In this document: positions 11,436 through 20,914 of the stretch, one piece after another
How the letters are laid out: every line of letters starts with the position of its first letter
Position numbering within the stretch: position 1 is the stretch's first letter
Assembly (NCBI GenBank): GCA_026168455.1
Contig: CM047429.1
Location: 10,952,643-11,016,642 of the forward strand
Origin: Theocolax elegans
Taxonomy: Eukaryota; Arthropoda; Insecta; Hymenoptera; Cerocephalidae
Reading direction: 5' to 3'
Length of the DNA stretch: 64,000 nt
Position numbers and translations under genes: made by a program
The notes under the pieces: model-generated
What the model saw: only the letters and a program-made list of their open reading frames with translations
Databases searched by the model: none
Told to the model about the DNA's origin: nothing

Positions 11436-12455
11436 ATGGCGTGTATGAACGAGTGTGATTTCGATCAAACGTACGGAGTTGAGATCCAAGGATGGATTTT
11501 GAATCTAACAAGCGATCAATTCGATTCTGTACTTGATCAGCTAGAATTGACGCGCGACGGTACGCCCTTTGTACGTGTAGACAGGTTATATAGGCGTTTA
11601 CGCGGCGATTATACAGACGCGGATTTCGTCCAGTCAACTAGTGACGATGATTTAGTTTCGCGGACTCGTCGTGAACAAAGACTCTGCACCGTTTTGAAAC
11701 ATGCGAAATTTAGCGAAGAAGCGCAAGTACAGATTGCGCACAGACAGTTTGAAAATCTCAATCGAGCGGATGAGAGCGGATTCTCTCCGCTTGCCAATAG
11801 CTCGAAGTCAAATGACGATCAACTTGCCGATTCCGATGCGGAATCGCAGCATAGCGAGGTTAACGCGGGAAATATCGCGGGGAACCTTGCGGAAAACGCG
11901 GCGGAAAACACCGCCGAAAATAATTTTAAATCAAATTTTGAATTGACTTCGATAAAAACGCTTAACACAACCATACCGGTAAGGCCAATTCCTACCATTT
12001 CGACCGCGATGATAACGACCGCTACTACAACTACGTACTCGACGACGCAAGCAGCGAGTACGCATTTACAATCAAGAGGTGCGATACCAAAAACGGTATT
12101 TTCTTCAAAAGAAAATAATAAAATAGATAATGATATCGTTTTATGTGCATTAGCTAATGGCGTAGTCTACAACGCTCCAAGGGGTTTAGCCCTGGAGTTG
12201 AGTAGAACGCAATCGCTGGCCTTTCAACAAGAGAAGGAGTTGAATTATCTAAGGCAGCAATTAGCGGATTTTGCGACGAGTACGCAGCTTCCGACGCAAC
12301 GTCAATTGCGGCGGAAAAAGCAGCGGAAAAATCGCAAAAGTGTTAATTTTCAAGATACTTTTAATTTAAATTATTTTGAAAACGAAATAAGCATCCTGAA
12401 GCACCTCAAGCGGTATTACACACGCAAACGGAAAAGTCGCTTGGATCGCGTTTAA
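11436..12455 (+). CDS. Gag N-terminal region
   Basis: A 339-codon frame beginning ATGGCGTGTATGAACGAG after the leader. It encodes the N-terminal part of Gag, the structural protein that forms the particle. Seen: an N-terminal block with WILNLTSDQFDSVLDQL and RDGTPFVRVDRLYRRL resembling a small helical domain; an acidic and Ser/Thr-rich linker (about residues 110-200) with a low-complexity AENAAENTAENN stretch; and a basic end RRKKQRKNRK. It stops just as the internal duplication starts (about 12440), so the frame no longer joins the capsid and zinc-knuckle half. In an intact copy the two halves would probably be one protein; here they are split by frame disruption. Confidence 0.75.
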   Translation: MACMNECDFDQTYGVEIQGWILNLTSDQFDSVLDQLELTRDGTPFVRVDRLYRRLRGDYTDADFVQSTSDDDLVSRTRREQRLCTVLKHAKFSEEAQVQIAHRQFENLNRADESGFSPLANSSKSNDDQLADSDAESQHSEVNAGNIAGNLAENAAENTAENNFKSNFELTSIKTLNTTIPVRPIPTISTAMITTATTTTYSTTQAASTHLQSRGAIPKTVFSSKENNKIDNDIVLCALANGVVYNAPRGLALELSRTQSLAFQQEKELNYLRQQLADFATSTQLPTQRQLRRKKQRKNRKSVNFQDTFNLNYFENEISILKHLKRYYTRKRKSRLDRV

Positions 12456-13654
12456 ACGCAAACGCGTTAAATTTTCCGACTCTACGTCAACATTTCTCGT
12501 CTCTGCCAGCTCCTGCGGATTGGCAAGAGTCTGGAAGGGGGGAAAATGTGCCTGTAGTTACAAGCGATCAACTTACGCAAATCTTGTCGAATATGTCGAC
12601 TAGAGCGCCTATACAGTTCACATGACGTAGGTCGCCACAGTTCGCCAGTGGAATATACTTTTTCGGAATTATTAACTGGCGTAGCGCTACATTGGTATCG
12701 CCAATCGCGGAAAGATTGGAATACCTGGGCTGATTTTTGCAGTGCTGCTCGACGATGTTATGGCGTCGAACAGAACTTTCAGCAGCGCTTAATGGCGGAA
12801 GCGCAAGCACGCAAGCAGGGTAGAGAAGAACCTGCTCGCGATTACATTTTCTGCTTGCTAACTATATTTAGCAGAATGAATGCGCCTCCAAGTACGCAGT
12901 TTCAGCTAGACATGTTGTATGCTAACATGTTGCCGTCTGTTCGGAAGTTAGTTCCGAAAGAAAAAGTCACAAGCGTCGATAGGCTTGTGCAGCTAGCTCG
13001 TCAGGCGGAAGAGCTTATCGAGGAAGAGCGGAATTTTCCCGCGCCTCCGCCGCCAGAAAAGAGCGTTCTGCCTTCTGTGGCTTATAAGCAGCCAGATACC
13101 AGAGGTAAGAAGGGCGGAAAAGCTGCTAGCGATGATGCTACGGTAAAAGTAGCGAGTATCGCAGAACCGACCATGGAAAATTTGGCCAAACTCTTAGAGA
13201 AGATGCTAGATGAAAGATTTAGCAAATATGCGAATTCGTGTGCGAATTCCGCCAATAAGAAAGGCCAGAACGCGCGTAATTTTAGTAAACCAGGTGCGCC
13301 GAAAGGAGCAAAGAATGTTTCTGATAAGCCATCTGGCGTGACTAGTACCGAGAGGAAGGATGATGTCAAAATAAATCATCCATTACTAATGGAAAATCCG
13401 CGCGTAGTCCGCAACCGCGATAAGAAAGCAGGTCCCAAAGAGCGTGTGTACTGCTATCGCTGCGGTTGGCCCGGGTATATCAAGACGGATTGTCCTGAGT
13501 GCTCGGGAAACGAGAAAAGGGGCGAATAGATAAGGTCCCTATCGCCCCAATTATTAGTGAGACCTCTGATGGTGATAAGTCACAATCAGTACCTGCGCAA
13601 ACGGAAAAAAGTGCCCTCGCTTTTGCCTGTCGGAGTGGGACAGACAATTAGCGG
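12440..13654 (+). repeat. Gag-block tandem duplication, copy 1
   Basis: From TTGGATCGCGTT (about 12440) the sequence is repeated from about 13655, unit about 1.2 kb. Relative to copy 2, copy 1 lacks about 107 bp around 12650 and has several 1-base insertions or deletions, mostly in homopolymers or doublets (AACGGAAAAAAGTG versus AACGGAAAAAGTG; GTGGGACAG versus GTGGACAG). It holds an interrupted capsid and nucleocapsid frame at 12648-13529. Confidence 0.85.
12648..13529 (+). pseudogene. Gag capsid/nucleocapsid, damaged duplicate
   Basis: Duplicate of the better gag copy at 13931-14854. It contains the capsid-like block ALHWYRQSRKDWNTW, a proline-rich linker, coiled-coil-like EELIEEE, and a C-terminal CCHC zinc knuckle (CYRCGWPGYIKTDC). 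A missing base near 13366 and an extra one near 13409 change the frame over a short stretch. The N-terminus is truncated by the 107-bp deletion. Not expected to make normal Gag. Confidence 0.75.
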
Positions 13655-13930
13655 AAAAAGGTGTTTGGATCGCGTTAAAACGCACACGGCCGTTAAATTT
13701 TCCGACTCCTACGTCAAATTTCTCGTCTCTGCCAGCTCCTGCGGATTGGCAAGAGTCTGGAAGGGGGGAAAATGTGCCTGTAGTTACAAGCGATCAACTT
13801 ACGCAAATCTTGTCGAATATGTCGACTAGAGCGCCTATACAGTCACATGACGTAGGTCGCACAGTTCGCCAGTGGAATATTAAGTTTTCCGGCAAAAAAC
13901 GCGAAAGCATCGAAGAATTTATTCAGCGCG

Positions 13931-14854
13931 TTGGAAGAATGTCGCAAGTTAGCGCATATTTCTGACACGGATTTGCTGAATGCTTTTTCGGAATTATTAA
14001 CTGGCGTAGCGCTACATTGGTATCGCCAATCGCGGAAAGATTGGAATACCTGGGCTGATTTTTGCAGTGCTGCTCGACGATGTTATGGCGTCGAACAGAA
14101 CTTTCAGCAGCGCTTAATGGCGGAAGCGCAAGCACGCAAGCAGGGTAGAGAAGAACCTGCTCGCGATTACATTTTCTGCTTGCTAACTATATTTAGCAGA
14201 ATGAATGCGCCTCCAAGTACGCAGTTTCAGCTAGACATGTTGTATGCTAACATGTTGCCGTCTGTTCGGAAGTTAGTTCCGAAAGAAAAAGTCACAAGCG
14301 TCGATAGGCTTGTGCAGCTAGCTCGTCAGGCGGAAGAGCTTATCGAGGAAGAGCGGAATTTTCCCGCGCCTCCGCCGCCAGAAAAGAGCGTTCTGCCTTC
14401 TGTGGCTTATAAGCAGCCAGATACCAGAGGTAAGAAGGGCGGAAAAGCTGCTAGCGATGATGCTACGGTAAAAGTAGCGAGTATCGCAGAACCGACAATG
14501 GAAAATTTGGCCAAACTCTTAGAGAAGATGCTAGATGAAAGATTTAGCAAATATGCGAATTCGTGTGCGAATTCCGCCAATAAGAAAGGCCAGAACGCGC
14601 GTAATTTTAGTAAACCAGGTGCGCCGAAAGGAGCAAAGAATGTTTCTGATAAGCCATCTGGCGTGACTAGTACCGAGAGGAAGGATGATGGTCAAAATAA
14701 ATCATCCATTACTAATGGAAAATCCGCGCGTAGTCGCAACCGCGATAAGAAAGCAGGTCCCAAAGAGCGTGTGTACTGCTATCGCTGCGGTTGGCCCGGG
14801 TATATCAAGACGGATTGTCCTGAGTGCTCGGGAAACGAGAAAAGGGGCGAATAG
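13931..14854 (+). CDS. Gag capsid and nucleocapsid half
   Basis: About 307 codons encoding the C-terminal half of Gag; the apparent start at 13931 is the first ATG of a fragment, not a proven start. Seen: capsid-like segment FSELLTGVALHWYRQSRKDW, RDYIFCLLTIFSRMN and VPKEKVTSVDRLVQLARQAE; a proline-rich linker PAPPPPEK; a Lys-rich region (about residues 200-280); and a CCHC zinc knuckle CYRCGWPGYIKTDC, where the usual Gly-His core is Gly-Tyr-Ile-Lys-Thr-Asp-Cys, so the histidine position is not canonical. It overlaps the protease frame by 31 nt, with the frameshift signal within the overlap. Confidence 0.8.
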   Translation: MEECRKLAHISDTDLLNAFSELLTGVALHWYRQSRKDWNTWADFCSAARRCYGVEQNFQQRLMAEAQARKQGREEPARDYIFCLLTIFSRMNAPPSTQFQLDMLYANMLPSVRKLVPKEKVTSVDRLVQLARQAEELIEEERNFPAPPPPEKSVLPSVAYKQPDTRGKKGGKAASDDATVKVASIAEPTMENLAKLLEKMLDERFSKYANSCANSANKKGQNARNFSKPGAPKGAKNVSDKPSGVTSTERKDDGQNKSSITNGKSARSRNRDKKAGPKERVYCYRCGWPGYIKTDCPECSGNEKRGE

Positions 14855-15837
14855 ATAAGGTCCCTATCGCCCCAATTATTAGTGAGACCTCTGATGGTGA
14901 TAAGTCACAATCAGTACCTGCGCAAACGGAAAAAGTGCCCTCGCTTTTGCCTGTCGGAGTGGACAGACAATTAGCGGAAAAAGGTGTTTGCGATTCCCGC
15001 GCTGAAACGCCAGTGGAGGAGGAAACTCCGCAGTTTACTCGCTGGTGGCTGCAGATTGGAATCGGTGGATTCCGCGTACGCGCTTTGTACGATTCAGGGG
15101 CGGCTCGCACGGTTATTAATTCCTTAGGCTTGCAAATAGCATCAGCCATAGGAAAACCGTTAACTCCTTACATTGGACGAGGTGCACGACTCGCTAACGG
15201 CCAACGCGCTCCAATACTTGGACGTTTAGAGCTGCCGTTTGATTTAGCGAATGAACGCCATTACTTAGATGTTTTAGTAATGAGCGATCTCGACGCCGAT
15301 TGTATACTCGGTGCCGATTTTATTCGTGCGTTTAACGCTGTTTTGTTGCCGCGTGAAAATCAGTTGCTGATTGAAAACGTAGCTGACGCAATTCAGCTTG
15401 AAGTATCTGCTATCGGTATTGGTGAGGCCTGCTCACTAGCTGCCGTTGGCTTAGCAGATATTGACGAAGCGCAACGCAAACAACTCAATGAGTTGTTGGA
15501 AAAGCGTTTGACTGTTCCGAATGCAAAGCTAGGTTGTACTAACTTAGCTGAGCACGAAATTGATGTGGGCGGTTCGCGTCCCATCATGCAGCGCTATTAT
15601 CTAGTCTCTCGGAAGATTAAGCTGTCGCTGATAGCAAAGCCGCAGCAGCTGTTCAAAATTGGCAACAGCGTATGCAAACGTTGCCAGAGCTGCAAGCTCA
15701 AGCTGCTGAACGAGCGACATGCGCACAAGCACGTCAGGCCGAATATTATAATTCAAAACGCCGCGATGTACAATTTGCTGTGGGACAAAAAGTTTCTAAG
15801 CGGAATCGTGTACTTTCGTCCGCTGCCCAAGGCATAG
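14824..15837 (+). CDS. Pol N-terminal part: aspartic protease, truncated RT leader
   Basis: Open frame in -1 register to gag. It encodes a retropepsin that would cleave Gag and Pol: LYDSGAART at about residues 90-98 holds the catalytic DSG in place of the commoner DTG, followed by flap-region GARLANGQRAPILG and the helix signature DCILGADFIRAF. A linker follows, then the start of the RT leader (EHEIDVGGSRPIMQRYY, near 15550-15600). At about 15610 the sequence jumps to integrase-tail DNA in another frame, so the remaining ~75 codons are an out-of-frame artefact. RT, RNase H and the integrase catalytic core are deleted. Translation is expected through the frameshift, not its own ATG. Confidence 0.82.
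   Translation: MLGKREKGRIDKVPIAPIISETSDGDKSQSVPAQTEKVPSLLPVGVDRQLAEKGVCDSRAETPVEEETPQFTRWWLQIGIGGFRVRALYDSGAARTVINSLGLQIASAIGKPLTPYIGRGARLANGQRAPILGRLELPFDLANERHYLDVLVMSDLDADCILGADFIRAFNAVLLPRENQLLIENVADAIQLEVSAIGIGEACSLAAVGLADIDEAQRKQLNELLEKRLTVPNAKLGCTNLAEHEIDVGGSRPIMQRYYLVSRKIKLSLIAKPQQLFKIGNSVCKRCQSCKLKLLNERHAHKHVRPNIIIQNAAMYNLLWDKKFLSGIVYFRPLPKA
14830..14873 (+). promoter_or_regulatory. -1 ribosomal frameshift signal at gag/pol
   Basis: Slippery heptamer GGGAAAC at 14830-14836, read in the gag frame as G GGA AAC, the correct register for simultaneous -1 slippage. After a 7-nt spacer (14837-14843) comes a stem: GGGGCGA plus TAG (14844-14854, one bulged A at 14851) pairs with CTATCGCCCC (14864-14873), ten pairs with a 9-nt loop. 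The gag stop TAG (14852-14854) sits in the stem. The protease frame is -1 relative to gag. The same signal is present in copy 1 at about 13505-13548. Confidence 0.85.
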
Positions 15838-16322
15838 CTGCTAAGCTAGCTCCGAAGTACATCGGTCCTTTTATTGTTTCGGCGTTACTCGGCTCAAACG
15901 TGGTAGAGCTCATCGACAATGAGGGAAAAGAAGCAGGTAAATGCCACATAAGTGATATTAAGCCATTCTACGAAGACCAAACGGACGTATCTGTGGAGAG
16001 TAGATTAAATCGAGAGGATGCGACGAGGGACAGCGAGGGATTAAACGCAGAGCGAAGAGCTAGCGACGAGTCCAACGATAATGATCCTGTGAGCGCGAAC
16101 GCACTGCGTAAGCGAGGTAGGCCGCGCAAAACTCGGGTAATTGTTAATCGTATGACTGCGGTAGATCGCGCCCCTTCTAACGAGCGATTAAACGCGAATA
16201 CTGTTGTATACGCGAATCCTCCGACGACGGAAATTAGGCGCGGAAGGCCGAAGGGTTCAAAGAACAAGCCCGTATCCCCGGTGGAAACGATCGAACGGCG
16301 CACTCGGTCGCAGAAACCGTAA
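15612..16322 (+). pseudogene. Integrase C-terminal tail with AT-hooks
   Basis: Remaining 3' end of pol in a different frame from protease. Seen: helix AQARQAEYYNSKR, then AVGQKVSKRN and KLAPKYIGPFIVSALLG, the GPY/F-like module of gypsy integrases, then HISDIKPFYE. A charged tail carries two AT-hook-like motifs, RKRGRPRKTR and RRGRPKGSKNK, which bind AT-rich DNA minor grooves in other proteins. The catalytic DDE core and zinc-binding domain are gone. The frame opens just after a TAA at the deletion junction, so it is probably not translated here. It ends with KP-TAA about 290 bp before the 3' LTR. Confidence 0.8.
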
Positions 16323-16600
16323 ATGTTCCTTTGAGCGATTGATGTATCTACGCGTACCTCTTCTCCGATCTTGTAATCTTCGTAAGGCGTATCGCTCTTA
16401 ATTGTTGTTATAATAAAGAGAGAAATCTTTTATATGTTGGCCTGCTTACCATTTTCTTTTGTCTGATGTTTTGCTTACAAATAAATTTATTTTATTTATT
16501 TATAAATATTATTTATGTTAATTACCATTTTCATTTTGTCTTCTGGCCTAGAGAGAGAGTAGAAATGCAGAGCTGGTACGTCTTCGGCTACCCAGCGTCT

Positions 16601-16612
16601 GGAAGGGGGGAG
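16601..16612 (+). promoter_or_regulatory. 3' polypurine tract
   Basis: GGAAGGGGGGAG lies directly before the 3' LTR and would prime plus-strand DNA. The extended string GTCTGGAAGGGGGGA also occurs inside gag (from 12529 and from 13755), a possible second internal tract. Confidence 0.85.
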
Positions 16613-17436
16613 TGTAACGAATCAATGTAATATTTGATTATATTACATTGCTCGTTACATTCTCTCTCTCTGTCTAGCCTGTGTATTAATATTTACAGAT
16701 GTTACAGGTCGGCGTTCGACGATTTTCGGCGATTTTCGCGGACCTTCGTAAAGGTAAAAGTAGGGAAAGAGAGAGAGAGTTTTCGGTTCGTAAGTGCGAG
16801 AGCACTGAGACTGAACTCAACCGTCGAGAGATTAAACTCAACCGTGGAGCGACTAATCTCAACCGCCGAGAGATTAAAATTCAACCGTGTGATTAATTGC
16901 CACTGACGTGAGAAACCTTGCGATTTGTTTTCTCCATATTTTGATCGCCCTGTGCTTGTGATCCTGGTGCTGTGCTGGTGATCCAGTGAAGTTGCAATAG
17001 TTTGTTTGGCGTCGACGCAGCCCAGGAAGCTAAAGAGTAGCGACTACGCAGACTTCACCTGGTTGTTTGACCATCGATCGCGTCTCAAGCACTGTAAGTG
17101 CCAGTCTTGTAGTCTCTCTCTCTCTCTTTCTCTCTTTATTTATCTCGCGTGTATACTGACCTGCGTTTCGCGCGCTGCGACGCGCCTGTATTATTGTTTT
17201 TCCCGAATACATTTATTTCTGTTATTAATTAAATACTGCATTGTTGTTTATTTAATTGTTTACCCTCTTTTTCTCGCGTTTCGCTAAATAAAGATTACCG
17301 CCGCCTCCGCCTATACGGCTTATTATAGTCGTATTATTACTGAGCGGCTGATCGCGTAAATGAGACTATTATTTTAACGGTAGTTAATTGTTATTATCTT
17401 TTTGTATTTATATTTAAAAATAGCAAAACCGTTACA
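16613..17436 (+). repeat. 3' LTR, subfamily A
   Basis: 824-bp LTR, near-identical to the 5' LTR. It is followed by ATATATATG and unique flank. It is part of the 1.5-kb tandem duplication described at 16558-19548. Confidence 0.95.
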
Positions 17437-18055
17437 ATATATATGTATTATAATTTGTATTTATTATTTTCTGGTCAAGTTAATTTAAATTATTATGTAC
17501 ATATAATAATATATACATTGTATAAAAAACGTTAACATATTCTTTAAATTAATATAGAAATTTTGTTGGTTTTCCTGAGCTAACGTCTAACGACTCTGAG
17601 AAATCCAAGTTGCTCGCTTAAAAGGGCACGATAATTCGTCGTGTATCAATCCCGAGGAGAACATTATGAAGGCCACAAGTCGCCAGACATAAACCAAAAG
17701 GAGAAATAAGAAGCAAATAAAATACTAATTTATAAAATTAAAAATATTTTAAAATAACAATGGAAGAAATTTTAAGTCTATGCGTTTCATCTTGGGACTT
17801 CGTTTTGAGCGAGCAACTTGTAGTTGTTAGAGTCGTTGTGCTGCAACGTTGCCGCGATAGGTGGAAACCAATGTTGAAACAATGTCTAACAACGTGTAAG
17901 CAACGTTGAAAAGCAACGTACAAAGCCTATTTATCTAAATGTTGAAAAAATGTCCTAGAATAGTTAAATAATATTTTTCTGGACGTAAAAATATTTATGA
18001 AATATTAAAAAAATAAAAAAGCTTTATCTTTTGGGGATTTGGGAGAACTTAGGGC
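17437..18055. other. Host flank of LTR element, no gene seen
   Basis: About 600 bp of flanking DNA, duplicated at 18930-19550. It contains repeated CAACGTTG/AACGTTG words near 17845-17920. The open frame at 17738-17923 (minus) is short and featureless. Confidence 0.5.
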
Positions 18056-18107
18056 AGAAATGCAGAGCTGGTACGTCTTCGGCTACCCAGCGTCTGGAAG
18101 GGGGGAG

Positions 18108-18929
18108 TGTAACGAATCAATGTAATATTTGATTATATTACATTGCTCGTTACATTCTCTCTCTCTGTCTAGCCTGTGTATTAATATTTACAGATGTTAC
18201 AGGTCGACGTTCGACGATTTTCGGCGATTTTCGCGGACCTTCGTAAAGGTAAAAGTAGGGAAAGAGAGAGAGAGTTTTCGGTTCGTAAGTGCGAGAGCAT
18301 AGACTGAACTCAACCGTCGAGAGATTAAACTCAACCGTGGAGCGACTAATCTCAACCGCCGAGAGATTAAAAGTCAACCGTGTGATTAATTGCCACTGAC
18401 GTGAGAAACCTTGCGATTTGTTTTCTCCATATTTTGATCGCCCTGTGCTTGTGATCCTGGTGCTGTGCTGGTGATCCAGTGAAGTTGCAATAGTTTGTTT
18501 GGCGTCGACGCAGCCCAGGAAGCTAAAGAGTAGCGACTACGCAGACTTCACCTGGTTGTTTGACCATCGATCGCGTCTCAAGCACTGTAAGTGCCAGTCT
18601 TGTAGTCTCTCTCTCTCTCTTTCTCTCTTTATTTATCTCGCGTGTATACTGACCTGCGTTTCGCGCGCTGCGACGCGCCTGTATTATTGTTTTTCCCGAA
18701 TACATTTATTTCTGTTATTAATTAAATACTGCATTGTTGTTTATTTAATTGTTTACCCTCTTTTTCTCGCGTTTCGCTAAATAAAGATTACCGCCGCCTC
18801 CGCCTATACGGCTTATTATAGTCGTATTATTACTGAGCGGCTGATCGCGTAAATGAGACTATTATTTTAACGGTAGTTAATTGTTATTATCTTTTTGTAT
18901 TTATATTTAAAAATAGCAAAACCGTTACA
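18108..18929 (+). repeat. Extra LTR copy from tandem duplication
   Basis: 822-bp LTR preceded by the PPT and followed by the duplicated flank. Small differences from the other two copies include GAGCATAGACTG in place of GAGCACTGAGACTG, CGACGTTCG in place of CGGCGTTCG, and AAAAGTCAACC in place of AAAATTCAACC. Confidence 0.92.
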
Positions 18930-19639
18930 ATATATATGTATTATAATTTGTATTTATTATTTTCTGGTCAAGTTAATTTAAATTATTATGTACATATAAT
19001 AATATATACATTGTATAAAAAACGTTAACATATTCTTTAAATTAATATAGAAATTTTGTTGGTTTTCCTGAGCTAACGTCTAACGACTCTGAGAAATCCA
19101 AGTTGCTCGCTTAAAAGGGCACGATAATTCGTCGTGTATCAATCCCGAGGAGAACATTATGAAGGCCACAAGTCGCCAGACATAAACCAAAAGGAGAAAT
19201 AAGAAGCAAATAAAATACTAATTTATAAAATTAAAAATATTTTAAAATAACAATGGAAGAAATTTTAAGTCTATGCGTTTCATCTTGGGACTTCGTTTTG
19301 AGCGAGCAACTTGTAGTTGTTAGAGTCGTTGTGCTGCAACGTTGCCGCGATAGGTGGAAACCAATGTTGAAACAATGTCTAACAACGTGTAAGCAACGTT
19401 GAAAAGCAACGTACAAAGCCTATTTATCTAAATGTTGAAAAAATGTCCTAGAATAGTTAAATAATATTTTTCTGGACGTAAAAATATTTATGAAATATTA
19501 AAAAAAATAAAAAAAGCTTTATCTTTTGGGGATTTGGGAGAACTTAGGGCAGAACATCGACGCTACTGCCTGATAATTTTTCTGATCTTTACAAACATTC
19601 TTACACACAATTGGGTTAAGTGAGGAAAACTTAAAATCA

Positions 19640-20910
19640 TAATGTCAAGTTCTTGTAGAAAAGCAGTTTCAGTGCTACCTACGCCATCCGACTCAGAAGA
19701 GTCCTGGTCGCTTCCCAGCTCCCCCATCACGCCGGTAGATAACCTGGCTGGCGTGGCGGAAACTGCTACAGGAAATCTCGCACGACACAGCGAAAGGTCT
19801 CTGATTAGCTGGATGTCCGTTGTACGAATTGCAACGAATGAAACTACTCCGCAAGCCGACGACTACAATCGCTGTCGAGTGCCGCCCATCGCGAAGAGGC
19901 AGACCAGACAGATAATTTGTCGACGTTAGTCCAGAAAAAGAAAAAAAAAGGAAGGCCGCGGTCAACCCATGACCGGACGCAATGCAATCTGGGCCATCCA
20001 CTGTCTACTAAAGCCGGCGACTGGATCGGTCGAACCCTAAACAGGGAAGTGACACGATCCTGATCAAACCGGCGGAGAGGCAGACGTATTCAAACGTCTT
20101 ACAGACCATACGTCTGAAGGTGGATCCCGCAAAGACAAAGACCAACGTGAAACAGATCCGCAAAAGAAAAGAGGATGGAGTTCTGTTACGACTCGGTAAC
20201 AAGAATCGCGGCAAGATTTTCAATGAACCTTACAGGTCGCCGTCAGGGAGTGTTGAGGTAAAGGATTTGACAGCTACGACAACGCTGGAGTTCCTTGACC
20301 TTCACTGTATCACAAGCGAGAACGACGTGAAAAACGCGATTAAACGTGAACTCGGGACCGCCACAGAACGCAGGGTACACGTCTTTGGGTCTAACTCTCG
20401 AGGTCTGACCCTTGCGGTTTGTGAGTTTGACGTAAGGGAAGCGACCGCGTTATTCGAGAAGGGTAAGTTAAAAATCGGCTGGGTCAGCTGCCGCGTTAGA
20501 AAAAAGACTGTACAGGACCGGATAGACGTCGGTGCTGCTGGCGATGTGTTCGAGAGGGGCACAGTGCACAGAGGTGTAAGCGCCAGAGTGCTTCCTCTGT
20601 CCTAAAAAGGACGATAAGTGCCTTGCGCACTTCAGGCGCGTTCGCAGCATTCAAGGCAGCATAGGCGACGCTGAAGAGGAAGGCGACAAAATGCCGGTAA
20701 CTGTTTTCCAATGCAATATGAAGCGGAGTAGTTTGGTACACGCGCTACTCCCTTAGATTGCAACAAAGCTGGACGCAAACATCTTCGTCATCAGCGAACA
20801 GTATCGAAACTTAAAAACGCCGACCTAGCTTGTTAATTGCACAAGCACAGTGACATTATGGGTACGTGGGGAGAGGCAACTCAAATCATCGCGCGTGGAA
20901 TTAAAGCTAA
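19640..20910 (+). pseudogene. R1-clade LINE fragment (ORF1 and start of ORF2)
   Basis: 5' part of a non-LTR retrotransposon. ORF1 (Gag-like RNA-binding protein) is seen in two frames: a Ser/Pro-rich start at 19642-19929, a frame disruption, then 20120-20605 with VEVKDLTATTTLEFLDL, VKNAIKRELG and KLKIGWVSCRVR, the conserved pre-zinc-knuckle domain of R1/TRAS-type ORF1. The expected CCHC knuckles follow as scattered Cys codons in shifted frames (about 20525-20640). ORF2 begins near 20690 with VTVFQCNMKRSSLVHALL and DANIFVISEQYRN, the N-terminus of the AP-endonuclease domain, and breaks off at about 20910 where satellite DNA starts. Unusual because LINE debris normally keeps the 3' end. Confidence 0.8.
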
Positions 20911-20914
20911 TATC

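Larger units (their letters stand above)
13655..14984 (+). repeat. Gag-block tandem duplication, copy 2
   Basis: Second and more complete copy of the gag block. It keeps the 107 bp lost from copy 1 (about 13878-13983) and continues into protease. The copies are otherwise nearly identical, so the duplication is very recent or an assembly product. Confidence 0.85.
9633..17436 (+). mobile_element. LTR retrotransposon (Ty3/gypsy-type), internally deleted
   Basis: A structurally bounded LTR element of 7.8 kb: 5' LTR, Lys-type primer binding site, leader, gag, a duplicated gag block, protease, integrase C-terminal tail, polypurine tract and 3' LTR. The two LTRs are both 824 bp and I found one obvious difference (CCCATGAAGC at about 10043 versus CCCAGGAAGC), so the insertion is recent. 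RT, RNase H and the integrase core are missing, so it cannot replicate alone. Flanks are TA runs (ATAG before, ATAT after), so an exact target duplication is not certain. Confidence 0.93.
16558..19548 (+). repeat. 1.5-kb tandem duplication (PPT + LTR + flank)
   Basis: The block from GAAATGCAGAGCTGG (about 16563) through the PPT, 3' LTR and 610 bp of host flank to about 18055 is repeated immediately to about 19548. The offset between the LTR starts is 1495 bp. Flank copies (17437-18055 and 18930-19550) match almost base for base. The junction sits at a GGCAGAA/GTAGAAA-like overlap. It arose after LTR insertion, because the second LTR keeps internal retroelement sequence on its left and the same host flank on its right. 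Confidence 0.9.

Noticed and set aside
17738..17923. 61-codon minus-strand ORF, duplicated at 19231-19416
   Set aside because: The duplication is explained by the 1.5-kb tandem repeat. The protein has no recognisable features.
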